From NCBI GenBank assembly GCA_029207755.1, contig JARCOQ010000005.1, positions 59,035,414 through 59,099,413 of the forward strand: a stretch of 64,000 nt of DNA. Reading direction: 5' to 3'. This document shows positions 45,901-60,900 of the stretch, in pieces. Within the stretch, counting starts at the first letter, position 1. Each line of letters opens with the position of its first letter. Source of the stretch: Chamaea fasciata (Eukaryota; Chordata; Aves; Passeriformes; Sylviidae). The notes under the pieces were generated by a model. That model saw only the letters and a program-made list of their open reading frames with translations. It did no database searches and was not told where the DNA came from. A program made the translations under genes and the position numbers.

Positions 45901-48900
45901 GATCCTCAATGAGATTAGAGATCTGCATCACTGCATCTTTTTCTGTTGGGGAGAGGGTGTGCAGAGCTCTCATCTCCATCACCTTTGTCCTGGTTCAGCA
46001 GAGTATGAGGCTGGAGTTCTGTGTCCAGATCTCCTACTGACTTTGTGTTTCAACTCGTGCTCTGCATTTCCCCTCATACTCTTTTCTCAGCGTATACAAA
46101 TTATCACCAAGTATAATTATAGGAACATAAATAGTGTTGAGTCACCATCAGCCATTTCTTCTAAGTGCTGAGGGGTATGCAGTTGTATACTCTCAAGTCA
46201 AAATAACAGATCCAACTCTTAGCTGGAGCCTAGGGATGCTGAGCTTTCTGAACTCGGCTTGTTTGTTGTTTCTTACAGATATAGAACGTGTACTCACATC
46301 ACTGCTAGATTTCCTGGCATGTAACATACAATCCTGAGCTGAACTGTGATGAACTGAGTTTTGTATTTCCTCACAAAACATCCAGCAGCTAAACCCAACA
46401 CAACACAGTATGATACCATTTCACATTTCAACTTCTGCCTCGGGGAATAAATGTTTCAAATCGCAAGCTGACATGGGCACATCAGCATGGTAGGGAGATG
46501 ATGGCAACATCTCCAAGCCTAAAGGAAGATTTGTTCTTAAGGGAATATGAGGGGGAAGAGAGAGATTTTCTTTTGATAACATTTCAAGTGTCTGAACTGC
46601 AGGTCAGTCACTCTCACCTCTGTGCCTAGTAAGATCGTGGAGCAGATTGTCCTGGAAACTATGCTAAGGCAAAATTAGAAGGGGTTTGGTGACAGCCAAC
46701 ATACCTTCACTAAGGGCAAATCACACCTGAATTACTTGGTGGCCTTCTACGATGGGATCATGGCATATTATTAGAATGCTGGCTTCTGAAATTTCACCTG
46801 CCTAATTTTCTGAATTATTCGAGATGAAATACAGCAGCAATCTCAAATTTAAAACTTACTTCTTATGCTTATCTGCATAGAAATATAGATGCCTTCCCTT
46901 CCCTGATGTATCATCTCTGTCCTAAGCCGTGTCTAAACTTTTTCAAAGAAACACAGGAACACTTGTCTTTCAGATTTACATTACTTTGTTTTAAGTTATG
47001 TAAGCTACACCAAAACTAATACAGCTCATTTTTCTTCCATTATTTTCCAGTTTTGCTCACCTTCCACTCTACCACTGGTAGTCTTCTACTTACAAGGCCT
47101 GTAAGGAGTTAGGAAGACAGGCTTACCATCTGGAAGGGGGAAACTGAGCTCTGTGAAGCCCACAAGGGGAAGTCAAAGCAAGGATCTTAAGACAACTGGG
47201 GTTTTAGAGGAAGCACAAAGGGCTGAACAGAGGAGCAAGTTGTGTTGCGTTAGTTTCTTTCTCAGCTCATCCAACCCTTGATTGTTTGCCTTTTTTTTTC
47301 CCTCCCACTGTGCAGTATCACAGAGGTATAAGCACAGGGAATGCAGAGCTGGAGACAAAGAAGTCTGAGAGTGAGGCAGAGGAAGAATTACTGGAGAGTG
47401 TAGTTCAGAGGGGGTCTTCTCGGAGTTCCATTTTTTTTGCACGTGTTACCTCCCACTTTTTTTGTGCCCAGATCCATCTCTAACGCACAGCTTTGTTACA
47501 TCATTTATCCTACCACCACAATCTCTTTCCAGCAAGGGATCACCACACCACGTTAATATTGGAAAAGGCTGCCACTGCTGACAGTTGACAGACCCTTCTC
47601 CATTTGCACAGATGTGAATTACCATTTCTTTTTCCGTAGAAGGCTCATTTGCTATGAGACCCCCCCCCAGATAATCATAAATAACATTTCTGCATCTTCC
47701 CTGAATTTTGGAGCTATGGCTTCATTTTGGAAATCCCAAATCTTCGTATATGTATTGATCACTATTAACGTGATTGAAACACATTACTCCACATCAATGG
47801 CTTTCATTTGTTTTTAACTACCCGTTGGCTTATTAGCTAGAGACCACAAAGAGACTGCATTGGAAAACACAGACTTGGTGTTTCCAGTGAACAAGCAGTG
47901 ACTTGACTCCAGCCAGCTCAGCAGTGTCTTAAATAGCCTTCTTAACTGGGTATGTTCCCTTTAAAAGAAAAATGAACACTAAATTCTCACAACCCTGTAC
48001 TAATGAGTAGTGAGGTGTAACAGTGCCGGCTCACTAGAAAATGCAAGTTCTGGAGCCCTGGAACAGTCCTTTCCACTGAAATTGCCCTAAAAATACAGCA
48101 ATCGCTGGCCCTTAATAAACTGCTGTCTACTACAATTTGTTTTTATCTCTGTGAACTGACCTCCCTCTGTGTCGAACAGTCTTTGAAGGCTTTGTGGAAA
48201 TCTTGGATTTGGGGCTGGGCACATCTCCGTTTTCAGATGGGGTAGTATCCTTAATAGGTCCTGGTAAAGGAGCTGGCTCATGGATAATCAGGACATCATC
48301 TTTATTGTGCTGGCCCAGATGCTGCTTAGCAAAATCAAAGCCTTTCACACTGGGGGCTTGTAGCTGTGGGAAAAGAACAAAGACAAGAAACAGGAACAGT
48401 AAGTGACAATGAGTACAAAGGCTTTGGTTCAGATCTGCAAACAATGGCCACTGAGAGGATGGTCAGGCTATGGTAGTCTCAGGAATGAACATGAGAGCAC
48501 CAGGGAAAAGAAAAAGAAACTCTCCACAATTCTGCCGCCTTACTGAAGTACATGATACACAGTTTAAAATTCCAAATCAATAAATCTAGCTAAGAAACAG
48601 ACTTCTCATGCTGCTATTATTTTTATTGATATTTCTTTAGATTTAATCATTGTATGAAGAGCTTTTTGTGTACTTGTGAGTGCAAGGCTGTAGACACCTG
48701 TGATGGCTACCACCATCAGGTCATATTTCCATTTCTTCCAGCCAAAATGGATGCAGGATTTAAAATAATTTGATTAGTGGCACTGTTGATCTTTCTCATT
48801 TTGAGCTCCCCAAATTTGGGAGTGCTTGTACAAACACCTAGTTCATCTGATGAAAGATAAACACTCTGCAGATCTGAGTTATAAAGCAGCTTGGCAATGA

Positions 48901-51900
48901 CTTGACAGCCAGTACTGATGCTGCCAGAAAAAAACCTGAAAAATCTCTTAAAAATTTCATACTGAACAGACAGAAGAATATACAAAAGGCTTTGGAATTT
49001 AGACAAATTGTCCTAAAGATTTTATTCAATGAGCATCTTGCTTGAGAAAGACACAGAATTTGGCCTTTTACTTTCACATCTCTATTTATAAGAAAAAGCT
49101 TATCAATTACTTGATTCAGACTTACTCAAGGCTCCAGGTTTCAAGCTCTCTGCTGATTTTTGGGGGGCTTTGGAGTAATTAGAAAATCTAAAGAACTAAT
49201 TAAGAGTAAGTTTTTCTTCAAACCCCACTCAATTTTATGCAATTTGGAAGTTGAAAGTAGAAAGAAACATTGACAACTCCAGTTTTTGAAGCACGCGCAC
49301 ACACAGCCTGCTGCACCCCACACACACAAAATCCTCTGCGAGTTCCTAGAGCTGATTTCCTGCAAAGTGAAGCATGTGCTGGAGTGCATTTATGGGTGCG
49401 TCAGGTTCCAGATGTTTAAATGAACCCTCTTTCATAAAGCTAGGCATGGCAACACAGCTAACTGCACACAGACTCGTCTGATATCATGCCAAAGATAAGC
49501 TTGCCTAAGGAATATTCTGAAACAATCTCTTCAAAATATTTTCTCAGTAAGCAAACATTTTCCAAATGGTTCTTAGAAAGGGCGACGCAGTCGAACAAGC
49601 TGCCTGTTTAAGCCAGTAGATGGCAATAAAAGCTCTTCAGTAAAATCCAACGGTTTATCTGCTGAGGTTTTGGAGTTAACTTCTCACAAAATGAGTAAGC
49701 TTATTATTTGAACAGATCTGGATATCTTCTGCTCTGTCCATTTGTCCTGGGCTTTAGAACAGTTCCCTTCAATGCTGCATTATGGGTGATTCAGTTATTG
49801 AATGTATGCAAATAACTGCAACCACCTATTCAAAAAGGCACTGGGGAGCTATACTAGGTGAAGGAGTAACTGTGTCTCCATTTTTTTGAGTCATTGTCAT
49901 CTACTGAAGCCCTCCTGAAATTTTCCCTCCTTCAGATGTCAAACATATCTCTTCAGGATCTTGCTTACTTAATAAACCCCCTCCCCCAAAACCCTTAAAA
50001 AATCCCCACACCCTCCCCCAAATACTTCCGAAGACAAACTTTTCACTTCTGCTGTCAGAATTATCAGGCCAGGTTGCACCACTTTGATTATTAAAATTCT
50101 TGGTTACCCCACCTCACTTACAGCCTGTTCGAAGTTATTATGTCTATTCTCCTAGAAGATATTCCTCAGTATGACACTCTACCTTTGAGCCTTCAGTGGC
50201 TTCCCTTCTTCTACCCCTTTCATACAACCCCCTCCTGCCTGCACAGCCCTGCTGCTGCTTCCTGGTTACCACTTCCTCTATTTCACTACATTCCCCTCCA
50301 CAGACTCCAATCCCCTTAGCTCCAAAGATGATTTCTTCACCATGTGCTAGGCACAATTCTTCCACAAAAAATCTGGTGGCACTCTACCCTTTTCTCATCA
50401 ACCTGCAAAGTTACTACTGCTTTTTGAATAGTGTGATAGGTGGGGTGAGGAAGGACAACTGAAGAGAAACATTCCAGGAATACTGGAGTTACCAGAATGG
50501 TTTTCCTAAGATTGCTGCATGTCAGAAGCATGAACTTCAACCTATCTTAGAATTGCTTTAGCAGACTGAGTTATTTGGGAGTAAAAAAACATACAAAAAT
50601 ATAAATTTTTCATCTTTTAACTTTGATTAGTCTTATTCGTAGTTGCAGTCCAACATAACCATTTATCTAAGCCCAGTCACGGGAACAGATATATTTATGT
50701 GTACATGCACATGTGCCACACCATATGTATCTACAAATGTTTATCTGCAGACAGACCACACAGCAGCTGAATTAAAAGGGCTGTTAGTACTGCAAAGACC
50801 AGCGCTCACACTGTAAGAAATGGCAGTTAAGATTATCTGAAACAACCACAACTGGATCCTCTCACACACAGGCATTGCAATAAAGTCTTGAGTGAGAACA
50901 TCACAAATTCAGTTCTTCCACAGGAAGCCTCTTGCTCTCTCCCACCCTGTTGGATCTTTGGCACAGACAAAGCCTTCTGCTATTAGTCAAAGTTGGGCAG
51001 AATGTAAGAATGTTATTTGCAAAAGCAGGATCCCCATCTCATTTCATGCAGAAGCTGGCAAACACATACTGAAAAGAGAAGGGGATGCCAGGCGAGTCTT
51101 TTATTCATATAAGTTTACAGCTAGGGTGGCTATGATTTTAGGGTTTCCTGGAAACTTGCTGGCAACAGAGGACTGGCCAATCTCAGCTATCACCACCCCA
51201 GGCACCACAGAACCTATAGGTATATTTTCCTTCAGCTGGAGCCAGGTAAGCTCCTCAGCTGGTCTTACTTTTCCTTGATAGGCAGAACCATTCTCTCTGC
51301 CCCACTCTCTTGCCTCTCCCTCTTCCTGCCAGCTGCCAGGGCCAGTTTACAGCATCCAGGAACATGAGGCTCATCAGTCTTTACTCTTTTAACACCTGGT
51401 GTCATAACAAGCTCTATATAACATCACAGAGAAAAAACCCTCTAAGCCTTATGGTACAGCTCTACAGACCTTGCAAGCGCAGAACTGACATAATCCTCTG
51501 ACAATTTAACTGATAAATCTCTAACAAGTCTTTGTCAACCCCATGCAAACATTTTCCTGAAGTTTTAAAACTTAAGCCAGAGACTGGCAGCTCCCCACAG
51601 AATCAGCAAAAGCATTTCCCTCATACCAAACAACCTTCTTGTTCTCTTTCCTTCCACATCCTACACCCCCCTAAAGCTCAGAATCTGCACTGGAACTTCT
51701 CCATGACAATTTTTAAAATTTAGACAGAGCATTTTATTTTCTCTTAATCTTGTTCTTTGGAAAACAAACTTTTTTTCTCAACTTATAAAATAGTTTCAGT
51801 ATGAAACTGATACTTGAATGGAAATGGCCTGAATGCTTCAAGTCTTTCAGAGTTCTGTACAGCCAAACATTTCTAGATATCTCCTGCTAAAAATACTTAA

Positions 51901-54900
51901 GTTGGCACTACCAGCTCCAGCCAATACAGAGACTGTATGCACGTGTGTGTGTTTGTGCATATGAATAAAAAAACACGACAAAAAAATGTGACAATACATA
52001 CACCTAACACGTGATACATGACTGAATATGAAAAGATGACCCTCAAAAATGATAAAACCACTTAGTAAAAGTAGCATTATTTGAAAAACAGAAATACTAA
52101 TTGGATTACTATTGTAGAAATAACATTGACATAAGCCTGCTTTGTTTTCTCAAAAACACAATCTATGCTTCTCATACCTCTCCTTGTAGACCATGGCAAC
52201 ATTACTACTTTTAACTGAGAAATGATAGCAGCCAAAATCCACATTTTCAGTAAGAAGTGTCTGAAGGACAGTGAACCACAACTCTGCCTTCTTCAAGACC
52301 AGACAGTCAGATCACTGACTCAGTGAAATGAATGGTGTTACTCTTGACTGAAGGTGTTTCCAACATTTTTTTAGAAATTTCTGTGTGCCACCTGATGAAT
52401 TCTTTATTTTCTTTATATCAAGTTATATATCAGGCTGCATCACCTCTGCCCATCCTTAATCAGGATACCACATGTGGATCAGTCATCTATTTACATATTA
52501 ATCACCACCAAGGAAAGAATGCAGTATCTTTTAAAGAGTGCTTATTAAGTTGTGCTGATATTGTCATTTGTTCAGGCACTGAAAAGGAGCATCTTTTCAC
52601 CATCCTCAGTGCCTTTACCCAGGACTGCACAAAACCAGTCTTGGCAAAGATTTCTTGTTTTAAATATAAGTTGTTAGAGGTTTTCATTTATCTTCAATAT
52701 ATTTCTGAAAGGGAAAGAGAGAAACTGCTCTGAAGCTTACCACCAAAATGAACACATCTAAATCACTGCACTCATAAGGAATTATATTACTGTACAATTG
52801 CAGAATCTCCCAAAATCTTAGAGAAAGATGACTTCATATTGCTAAGTCAAGAGAGATTTTAATTCTATTGTTACATACTGAATGAAAAAATAAAAACCCA
52901 AACCAGTATTTGAAACTCAATTCATAACAGCATCAAATAATTTCTGCAGAAGCCTACAAAATCTGTGCACCTCAGTCAATTCTTATTGCATAAAAGAAGA
53001 TAGTAGTTTCAGTGTTGTTCAAGCCACTGAAACACAAAATGGTTGCCAATATATTGTTTTGTTGGATGCAGAGACACACCAGGAATGTCAACAACCTGTC
53101 TTCCCAAGAAAGCAAATGCTGCTCACAGGCCAGTGAGTAATTTCAGCAGAAAGCAGAAGAATAGAAATACACTAACTCAGTATTCTCCCTGTAGTTCCTA
53201 CAAGCAGCATTTGAATTTGGACATAGTATGAAGAATAATGTATTGAGACCATGTTCTACTGATTTTATACCATGGTCTTGCCTTGTTCTTTGTAGATCCA
53301 GCTGAACTGAGCAGAGGCTGTTAACATACATTTCTAAGAAAATAAATGAGCTAAGCATGTACCTTAGTGTCAGTGCATAACCTGTGAACAGGATAAGAAT
53401 CCCTATAAAGAAGTCCTGCTGACTCACGACCTTACGATCATGCTAGCATATGGAATGTTACAGGATGAAGAAACTTTTCAGAAAAAAAAAAAAGCAAGTC
53501 CACAAGCTTAAACATAGCAAAACAATGAAACATGCTGTTCTTAAAATTAATGTGGGTTGAAGATTTAAGTCAGTGTGATTCAGGACAGCTTAAAGCTACT
53601 TAAAATTAAAGCTACCTACACACTGCCAACTGACTTCACAACCTGACATTCACACAACCAAATTCTTGTCCATATCCCCAGGGCGCCATAACATGGATTA
53701 GTGTGAATTCACTGCCTCACTTTCATGATGCATCTAAAAGGATAGTAATTTGTAGCTGCTTGTGTGCTTGGCAATGTCTTCTTAATTTTAACTCTTTTTT
53801 CACTATGTGTCCACTATCTCACCCAAGAAGTCATCTACATCTTCTTCCCACAAGGATCATTCATCCATGATTTGCAGTCACTGCTCCACAAGATATTCAA
53901 AACACCTACCAGCCTACCAATAAATAAGAATATAGAAGTAGTGAGGCATGTTCACCTTTCAGGGTCTCATTTTCTTATTCAGCTCATTTTTCTATCCTCA
54001 TTCCTACATATCCTTCCACATAAGTACAACCCTTGTATTTTCATTTGCATTGCTCTCCTTCAACATAAACCCCTTTGAGATGATGGGCAGGGACTGTCTG
54101 TAAAGTAGGCATACAATTTATACATGTGATTCACTAACAATAATGCATATCTGATTTAAGACACAAAACCCCTTCATTCATGAAAAAAGCTTATTAGAAG
54201 ATCTCGTAGAAGGAGAGTTCTGACTCCATAGCCACCTTCAAAATACTGAAAAAAACCCCCACTTATATCTCCTGAGGTATTTTTGTGCCATTGTGAGTTT
54301 TTTCTGACATGGGATATGATGCAACCTATTCGTACCATAAGCCAAACTTCTTCCAATTCTACTTTTAAAAAAACCCAACACTAAGCATCACTGAGAAATG
54401 TGCAAAGGGGTGCCTTCACAGTTGCTGCTTTGGAAAATTTGTTTAGGAACCAAAACAAAAAGAAGTCTCTAATTTAAATACCTTCACTTGGTAACAGTGT
54501 TTGTATGTAAAAAGAAGTGCATGTGCAATGACAGTTCCCTGTATTTATTTTATCTTACTTGGGATGCCACCACACTCCCACTACAGTGGTGTGATAGTCT
54601 GTGCCCTCTATGGCAAGCCTCAAACCAGAAGTAGGATTTTGAGACCTGAGGGCCAAAAAAGAGGCTGCATGTACAAAATACCACCCATTTTCTTATCTTG
54701 GACCAAGTATCTCTACACAAATTATATTTCTCATTTGTCATCACAATAGCACTTTGGTCAACTACTACTATTTCTGAGAATAGGCAAAGCAGTTGAGCAA
54801 AACTGTCCTTGGGGGAAAAAAAACCACCTATACTTAAGGTTGCTTGGGTTTCTCCCATCAAGTTGGGAAAAAGTAGCACACTGCAAAGCCAGCACTGGCA

Positions 54901-57900
54901 CAGAAAATCAGAACAAGCTGGTATACAGCCTCTGGTCCTCCTTCCCTCTGCTGGAAAATCAGAACTGTGTTACTGCTTACCACCAAACAAATAGTAGGGA
55001 GAGCAGGAATCCCACAGAAAATACCACCTCAGGAATTTTGCTTCCAGAGTGGGACTGAAAACAAATAAAGAAACCCCTGAACTTACAAAACTTTATAAAG
55101 CCTGAGATTCTCAAGACACCTGTCCTGAAATATTTTCTTAAGACAGATTCTTCTCGCGGATTTTCACCATCCCTCTCCTTCTCCTTCGTGCATTTCTTCC
55201 TGCCACACTAATATTACCATGACAGCTCAGTAAATTTCACCAAACACAAGAGGGATCATGTTGTTGAAAGCCCATAACTCTGAGTACAAATATGCCCACA
55301 GGCTGCTGAGATAACTGCTGTAACAGGCAGAATTTTGTTCCTGAATCACACACAGTTTTAGCTTTCCTCCTCAGACAGAAATGCCGCTGGGTGGATAGTA
55401 TCTTAATCATAGTTTGTGAGGTCTCTTTGCACACTGGTTGGATTGAAGTGCCAGGAGTAAGTCAGAAGAAGATTGGCAACTTTATACAATAGACAGGTCA
55501 CTGCTGTCTCAGTTTCATCAGATTTTCGTCCCTAAGTTATGTTAAACAATTACTCCTCTAAGGCCATGTAAAGAACTCCAACACCAACTGCAAACTCAAA
55601 GAGAGATAGCACAACACATAAAAAATTACAAATTAAGGGAACTCTTTTCTGAACTTGTGAAACAAACAAACACATTCTAGCATAGCTTTCACCATCTGCA
55701 CAGAGCATACAGACAACACAGTCCAAAAACACATCCTCTCTACAAATAATGAGAGAAGTGCTACCACTTTTAACTAAAGGCTTCCAAGATAGAGAATAGG
55801 TCAGCAATTTTCATTTATTTTTTCATTCTGGTATTTTGTTGGGTTCAATGATTCACACATTTATATACCTAAGAGGGATTTAACATGCACAGAAAGTACA
55901 TTCCCATACACTGCAGAAATATTCTGCTTGCTGGAATGAAACTGCAAGTTTCAACCACAAGTGGGTAGCACATTAAAACCTTAGGCAACAATGATTTAAC
56001 GTTGGCGCGTTTCCATGCTCCCAAAACATTGGGAGCTAAATTCTACAGCAGATTATCGTCTTTTGCTAGGAGAGAAAAACTTATTTCCCCAGTATTAATC
56101 TCAGAGGTTTATTATGTTTAGGATGGCACAACACTTACCTGTATCTTGAAAACAGATTCTTTTTGTTTAACTCCTTTGGAAAAGTAACCACTACATAAAC
56201 ATGACTCTATAAATCCACTGATCACGTACATTTTGAATGGCTTATTCAATTCTACTCTCCCTCTTTCAAAACAGATAGAATTGGAAAATGTTCACAACTA
56301 TTTAAAGGTTCAAATGCCAGTTCAGAAAAAGAGATTAGAAAACTGGAGCTCCTCTGACTGGAAAAAGAGGTGACATAGATAGCAATGAGACAGAGGTCTA
56401 TAAAGTCAGGATTGGCAAAGATGAAGTGCCTAGGAAATCAGCTTCTCCCTGTCCCCTTCAATACAAGGACTAAGGGGCACCACAGAAAACTTAGAATTAG
56501 CAGGAAAAAAGCAGGGTGAAACAAGATGATGTGGTTCTTCATGTAACACGCTGCCGAAATGCCTGTCAGCAGCTGAGGTGAGTTCAGAAGGACCAAACAA
56601 GTTCATGGAAAAGAAGTATGTTGAGGGTTGCTAAATATCATGGCTTCCAGACACAGTCCTCGAGACACAAATAACTGGAGGCTGAGGAGTTGCTCAAGGC
56701 AAAGCAATCCATATATCTGCCTGGTCTTTCTCCCCTTCTCTAGGCTTTTCCTTGTGACATCTGGGTTAGCTGGCCTTTGGAATGATCTCAAGACAGACAG
56801 TCAAATGCTTCTGGGAAAGCAGATAGAGATATTTTACTTTTTATACCTATTTGTATAAGCAGTATATCTAAATGTGATATTTTATTTCTACCATTTGTGA
56901 ATAGTTAATCCTCATTACAGAAGAGTTACAACAAAAGAGGTCTTTCAAAGGAATTGCCATCAGAGAAATGTATTGTTGAGAAGTAATGAAGAGGTTGAAT
57001 ACTGCATCCTTTGTTAGAAACCAGCTATTGACTCTGAAGGAGATCCTGTATGCCATCTCTATAAAGACAACAGTTTGGATAGATAGTCAAGGTAGCTATT
57101 AGAAATGAACAGTATTTGTTATGCAAACATGAATCTCTTGCATAAACTCATAAACTCAGTTTTCAAGTAGTTTTTATAAAATTGGTGTCAGCTGCCTTTC
57201 TTAACATGAGGATCTTTTGACTGAATTTTTCTGCAATGCAGAGCTGTTGCCCAACATTATACAGATGAACAAAAGGATTACAGGATGTCAAAACATCACA
57301 AGAATTTTTTGCATCAGGAGCAGAAGCCTAGTATTTAGCCTCCAGCAGGGCTGGCCTCTGATCTTGGGAACATTCAAGAGGTAGTCTACTGACTATACAG
57401 TAATAAGCAAAATTCTCAGTTCAGAGGTGTGAAGTTACACCTGACACATGACATTTGGATATCAGATATTCCTGCTTGGGGGGGGAATAAAAATCCACAC
57501 AAGTGCCTCTCAGACATCTCGCAGGAGGCATGACTCATTACCTGTGACTGTGAGCGGATTAGAGCAGACATGCAAGGGCTGGTGACAGTCCCCAGGTGAT
57601 GATGACACTTCAGCTGAGCTGTGCTGGCACACGAGGCAAACTGGCAGCCCTCCAGCTCTGGCATTACCTGTGCTGCAGCTCCAGGAGAAGGCGCAGTACT
57701 TTGTCCAAGGCTCTGTGGGGACCAACCCACTCCACCTCTGCCATGTGTAAACACACACAGGGAGGACACTGAACCAGAAGGACATATTCAGTCTCTAAGA
57801 AGCACAGTGGCATGCAGAAGGCTCCAGAGAGGAGTGACATCTGACTGGAGAAGCAGGCATTCTTCTCCATGAGTTTTAGGATGCGCCCTTGGGTAAACAA

Positions 57901-60900
57901 GGAAATGAGCAAGCCATTCAAAGGTATCACTGCAAAAGCCATGACTTCAGCACACCCAGCATTTACGGGAAAACATCCAAAACCTTCTGAACTGCCAATT
58001 AGCTTGTCCAGTTCTTGCCATTAGGGCAGGGAGCCCTTCCCTGAATAACTGTCTATAGCTGAAGTTATCTCCGTGAAGTCCTAGGAAGGGATCTGACATT
58101 TTTCTTCGAATACTTGTACACAGAGAAGGAAAAAGGAAACCCCTAGAGAACCAGGTTCCATGTTAATTTTTAGATGTCTGCAGAGAAAGAAATAATACTG
58201 CTGACTCTGCTTCCATTGTGGATAACATGTAAAATGATTTTTTGCTCTCTGGGAAAGAGGAAAGGAGTGGTTTTGCACAAAAACATCAGAGGCCCAGTAC
58301 AGGTATGTTGGATTATACTTTTTTCTGACATGGGGCAACTGAGAGGCGTTTAGAAAACTTTTATCCTATTTTCAGTTTCATGCGAAGGGTGAGACAATAT
58401 AGATGTTACAATTCATGCTATCATAATCAGAAGCCAACTATTTCTTAACTACTTAATTATTAAACAGACTACGTGAGCCTTCTGTAAGGCTTTGAGAATT
58501 CTCTACAAATCCATTTCCCACACAGGTACAGAGTAAAATGATGGTTTGGGCATTAATGAAATTTATTGAGCTTTTCATGAAGGAAAAATAACAAATAGCA
58601 AAAATCCAGTTGCCCACAAAAGCCACAGCTTCTTTGCAGGAAAAAAAAAAGCTTGGGACAAGCAAAAGGTTGGGACAGTGTTATGGCAGATACAGGCAAG
58701 GGGAAGAGAAAATTCTGTTATTTAAAAATAGCACATATGCACCTTTTTACTTCATAAGGCAAAGACATCTTAATCCAGTGCAACAACCCAGGTCACATCA
58801 AGGTGAATTTCCAGTAGGATGCTATGGCTTACAGAACAAGTCATGAATATTTGATGTGCCCTTTAAATATCTTAGTATCATCTCTTCAAAAGAATTATCC
58901 TTGCACAGACCAATGAATCTTGCATAGATTCACTGCTCTCCCGTTTCCTTAACTCTCAGTTTAAAAAGCATAAAATTAACTTTGATCTAAGCATGTTTTC
59001 CCATTTAATCTCCACAATGGAAGAGGAAACTCAACATTTTACAGGTATTATTAATCCTGTTTTGACGCAAATGGATGGATTAGCAAATCACAATCCCTTC
59101 AAGACCCTTTATTTTGTCTTACTTCATGATGGAACCTGGTTTTGCTACCATCAATCACCACAAAAGTTTTATTTCCCATGTATTTATGTTTATATTCACT
59201 GGGCCAGCAGATAAGTAAAAAATCCCTTAATAATAGGCTCCCTCTCTAAACTCTTTGCAGGAAGTAACATTATAAATCTTTTTAAACAGGATCCTTGTGC
59301 CATCCTGTCTGCAAGACATTGATTCTATAATGAAGCTGGAAGGCTAGTTGGAAAGAACACAAACTGGTGGAGTGGTACATCCAATGTGCAGAACAGACCT
59401 TTGCTGTATACAGTCCACCTTGCCTGTGTCATTATCTCAGAAGAAACATTATCCTTGCTATTATCTGCACTGCCTTTGAGAATGACCTGGCCTTAAGGGT
59501 GGGGCCAAGCAGCACATCTGGACTCAAGCCCAGCTTCAAGGCCGCTGTGGCACATGAATATTGATGCAATCCTGGGTACTTCTGTGGACTTGTCACCACA
59601 GGTTCTGGGTATTTTTCAACACAGCCGTGTGGGAAAACTCAACTGGGAAATCTGCTATTACTGACCACCACAAGTGAGGGACTGTGACCCAACTATTCTG
59701 AAAGGGTGTCCACAGAGCACTTAAGGGACCAAAGGCAGTTAGGTGTGCTGGCATGATATGCTGGCAGTATGACTGAATTGCTGAGTAGAACATCTACCTT
59801 GTGACCCTCACCTCACCAAGGTGCACCCAAGCAGCCATTTCCCATACACCCAAAAGTCATATAGGGTCTAATTGACAGCAGACTTTAGTACTGGGTTCCT
59901 TCCTCAGAAGATAGATGATGAAGTTATGAAGCTTATGATTTACTTTTAATGGTGGCCACAGGAACACAGGAATCACAACTCCTCTGAAAAAGTAAACCTT
60001 TACATAAAAAGGATTTAAAATAAAACTTGTATTGTCTGAGTGAATACCCAAACACTTCAGGAAAATCCAGGAGTTTCAAAGCAGAATGAAACAATTAATT
60101 GAAAGAAGAGAAGAAAGGAAACATATGACTGACACGTGCAGCTACAGAATCAGTAAAATTTGTAGGGTCTAAGAATCTCTCTGAAGAGGATAATGCAACT
60201 TTGTAAGAGAGATTCTAACTAAGAATAAAAAGCTCCTACATGACCTGTGGCTTATTTATGCAATCTGCATTTACAGAGTTCTCTCTCTTGATGTTCCAAG
60301 GAACGAGCCTTTTAGTCTTGTCTCTGCAGCACGAAGCAAACAGGCTTTTTCCCCTCACTCCCAAGCCCATTCCAGGCTTTTAAGCCACAGGTAACGTAAT
60401 TTGCTATCAGCTGCTACTGGAAATTCTAATGGATTATTCTACTGCCCACTGAATTGCTGTGTTAAAGTTGCTAATTGAAGACACTGAAGAAAGACTGGTG
60501 ACACTCCTGGAGATCCACCAGTGGAGTATGATATCCAGTATCAGCTGAACAAGAAACAGGTGTCTCAGTCTCTTATCTTCCAATCAACACACATTTTCAA
60601 GCACAAAACATATTACAGACTTATTACAAGGTTGAAAAATATTGTCCTCTATTTCTAGTATGGATATGCCATATATATGCTAATGAAAAATTCTATATTT
60701 ACATGAATTTTTTGTTAAATATTAATGGAAGTGAGAAGAGCTAGCACACTATAAATGCATCTTTACCTTTTTTACAAATGAAATATAGATTCCAAGAGAA
60801 AAAGCTCAGATCTTTAACCAAATATCTTTCTATTTACTGAGGTAGTGCAGGCTTTCACCTTCTTTCAGTACCAAGGTCAAGCTCTGAAAATAATTGTGGC

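Noticed and set aside
50892..51278. 128-codon plus-strand open frame in the large intron
   Set aside because: No motif, no flanking splice context and no similarity that I can recall.
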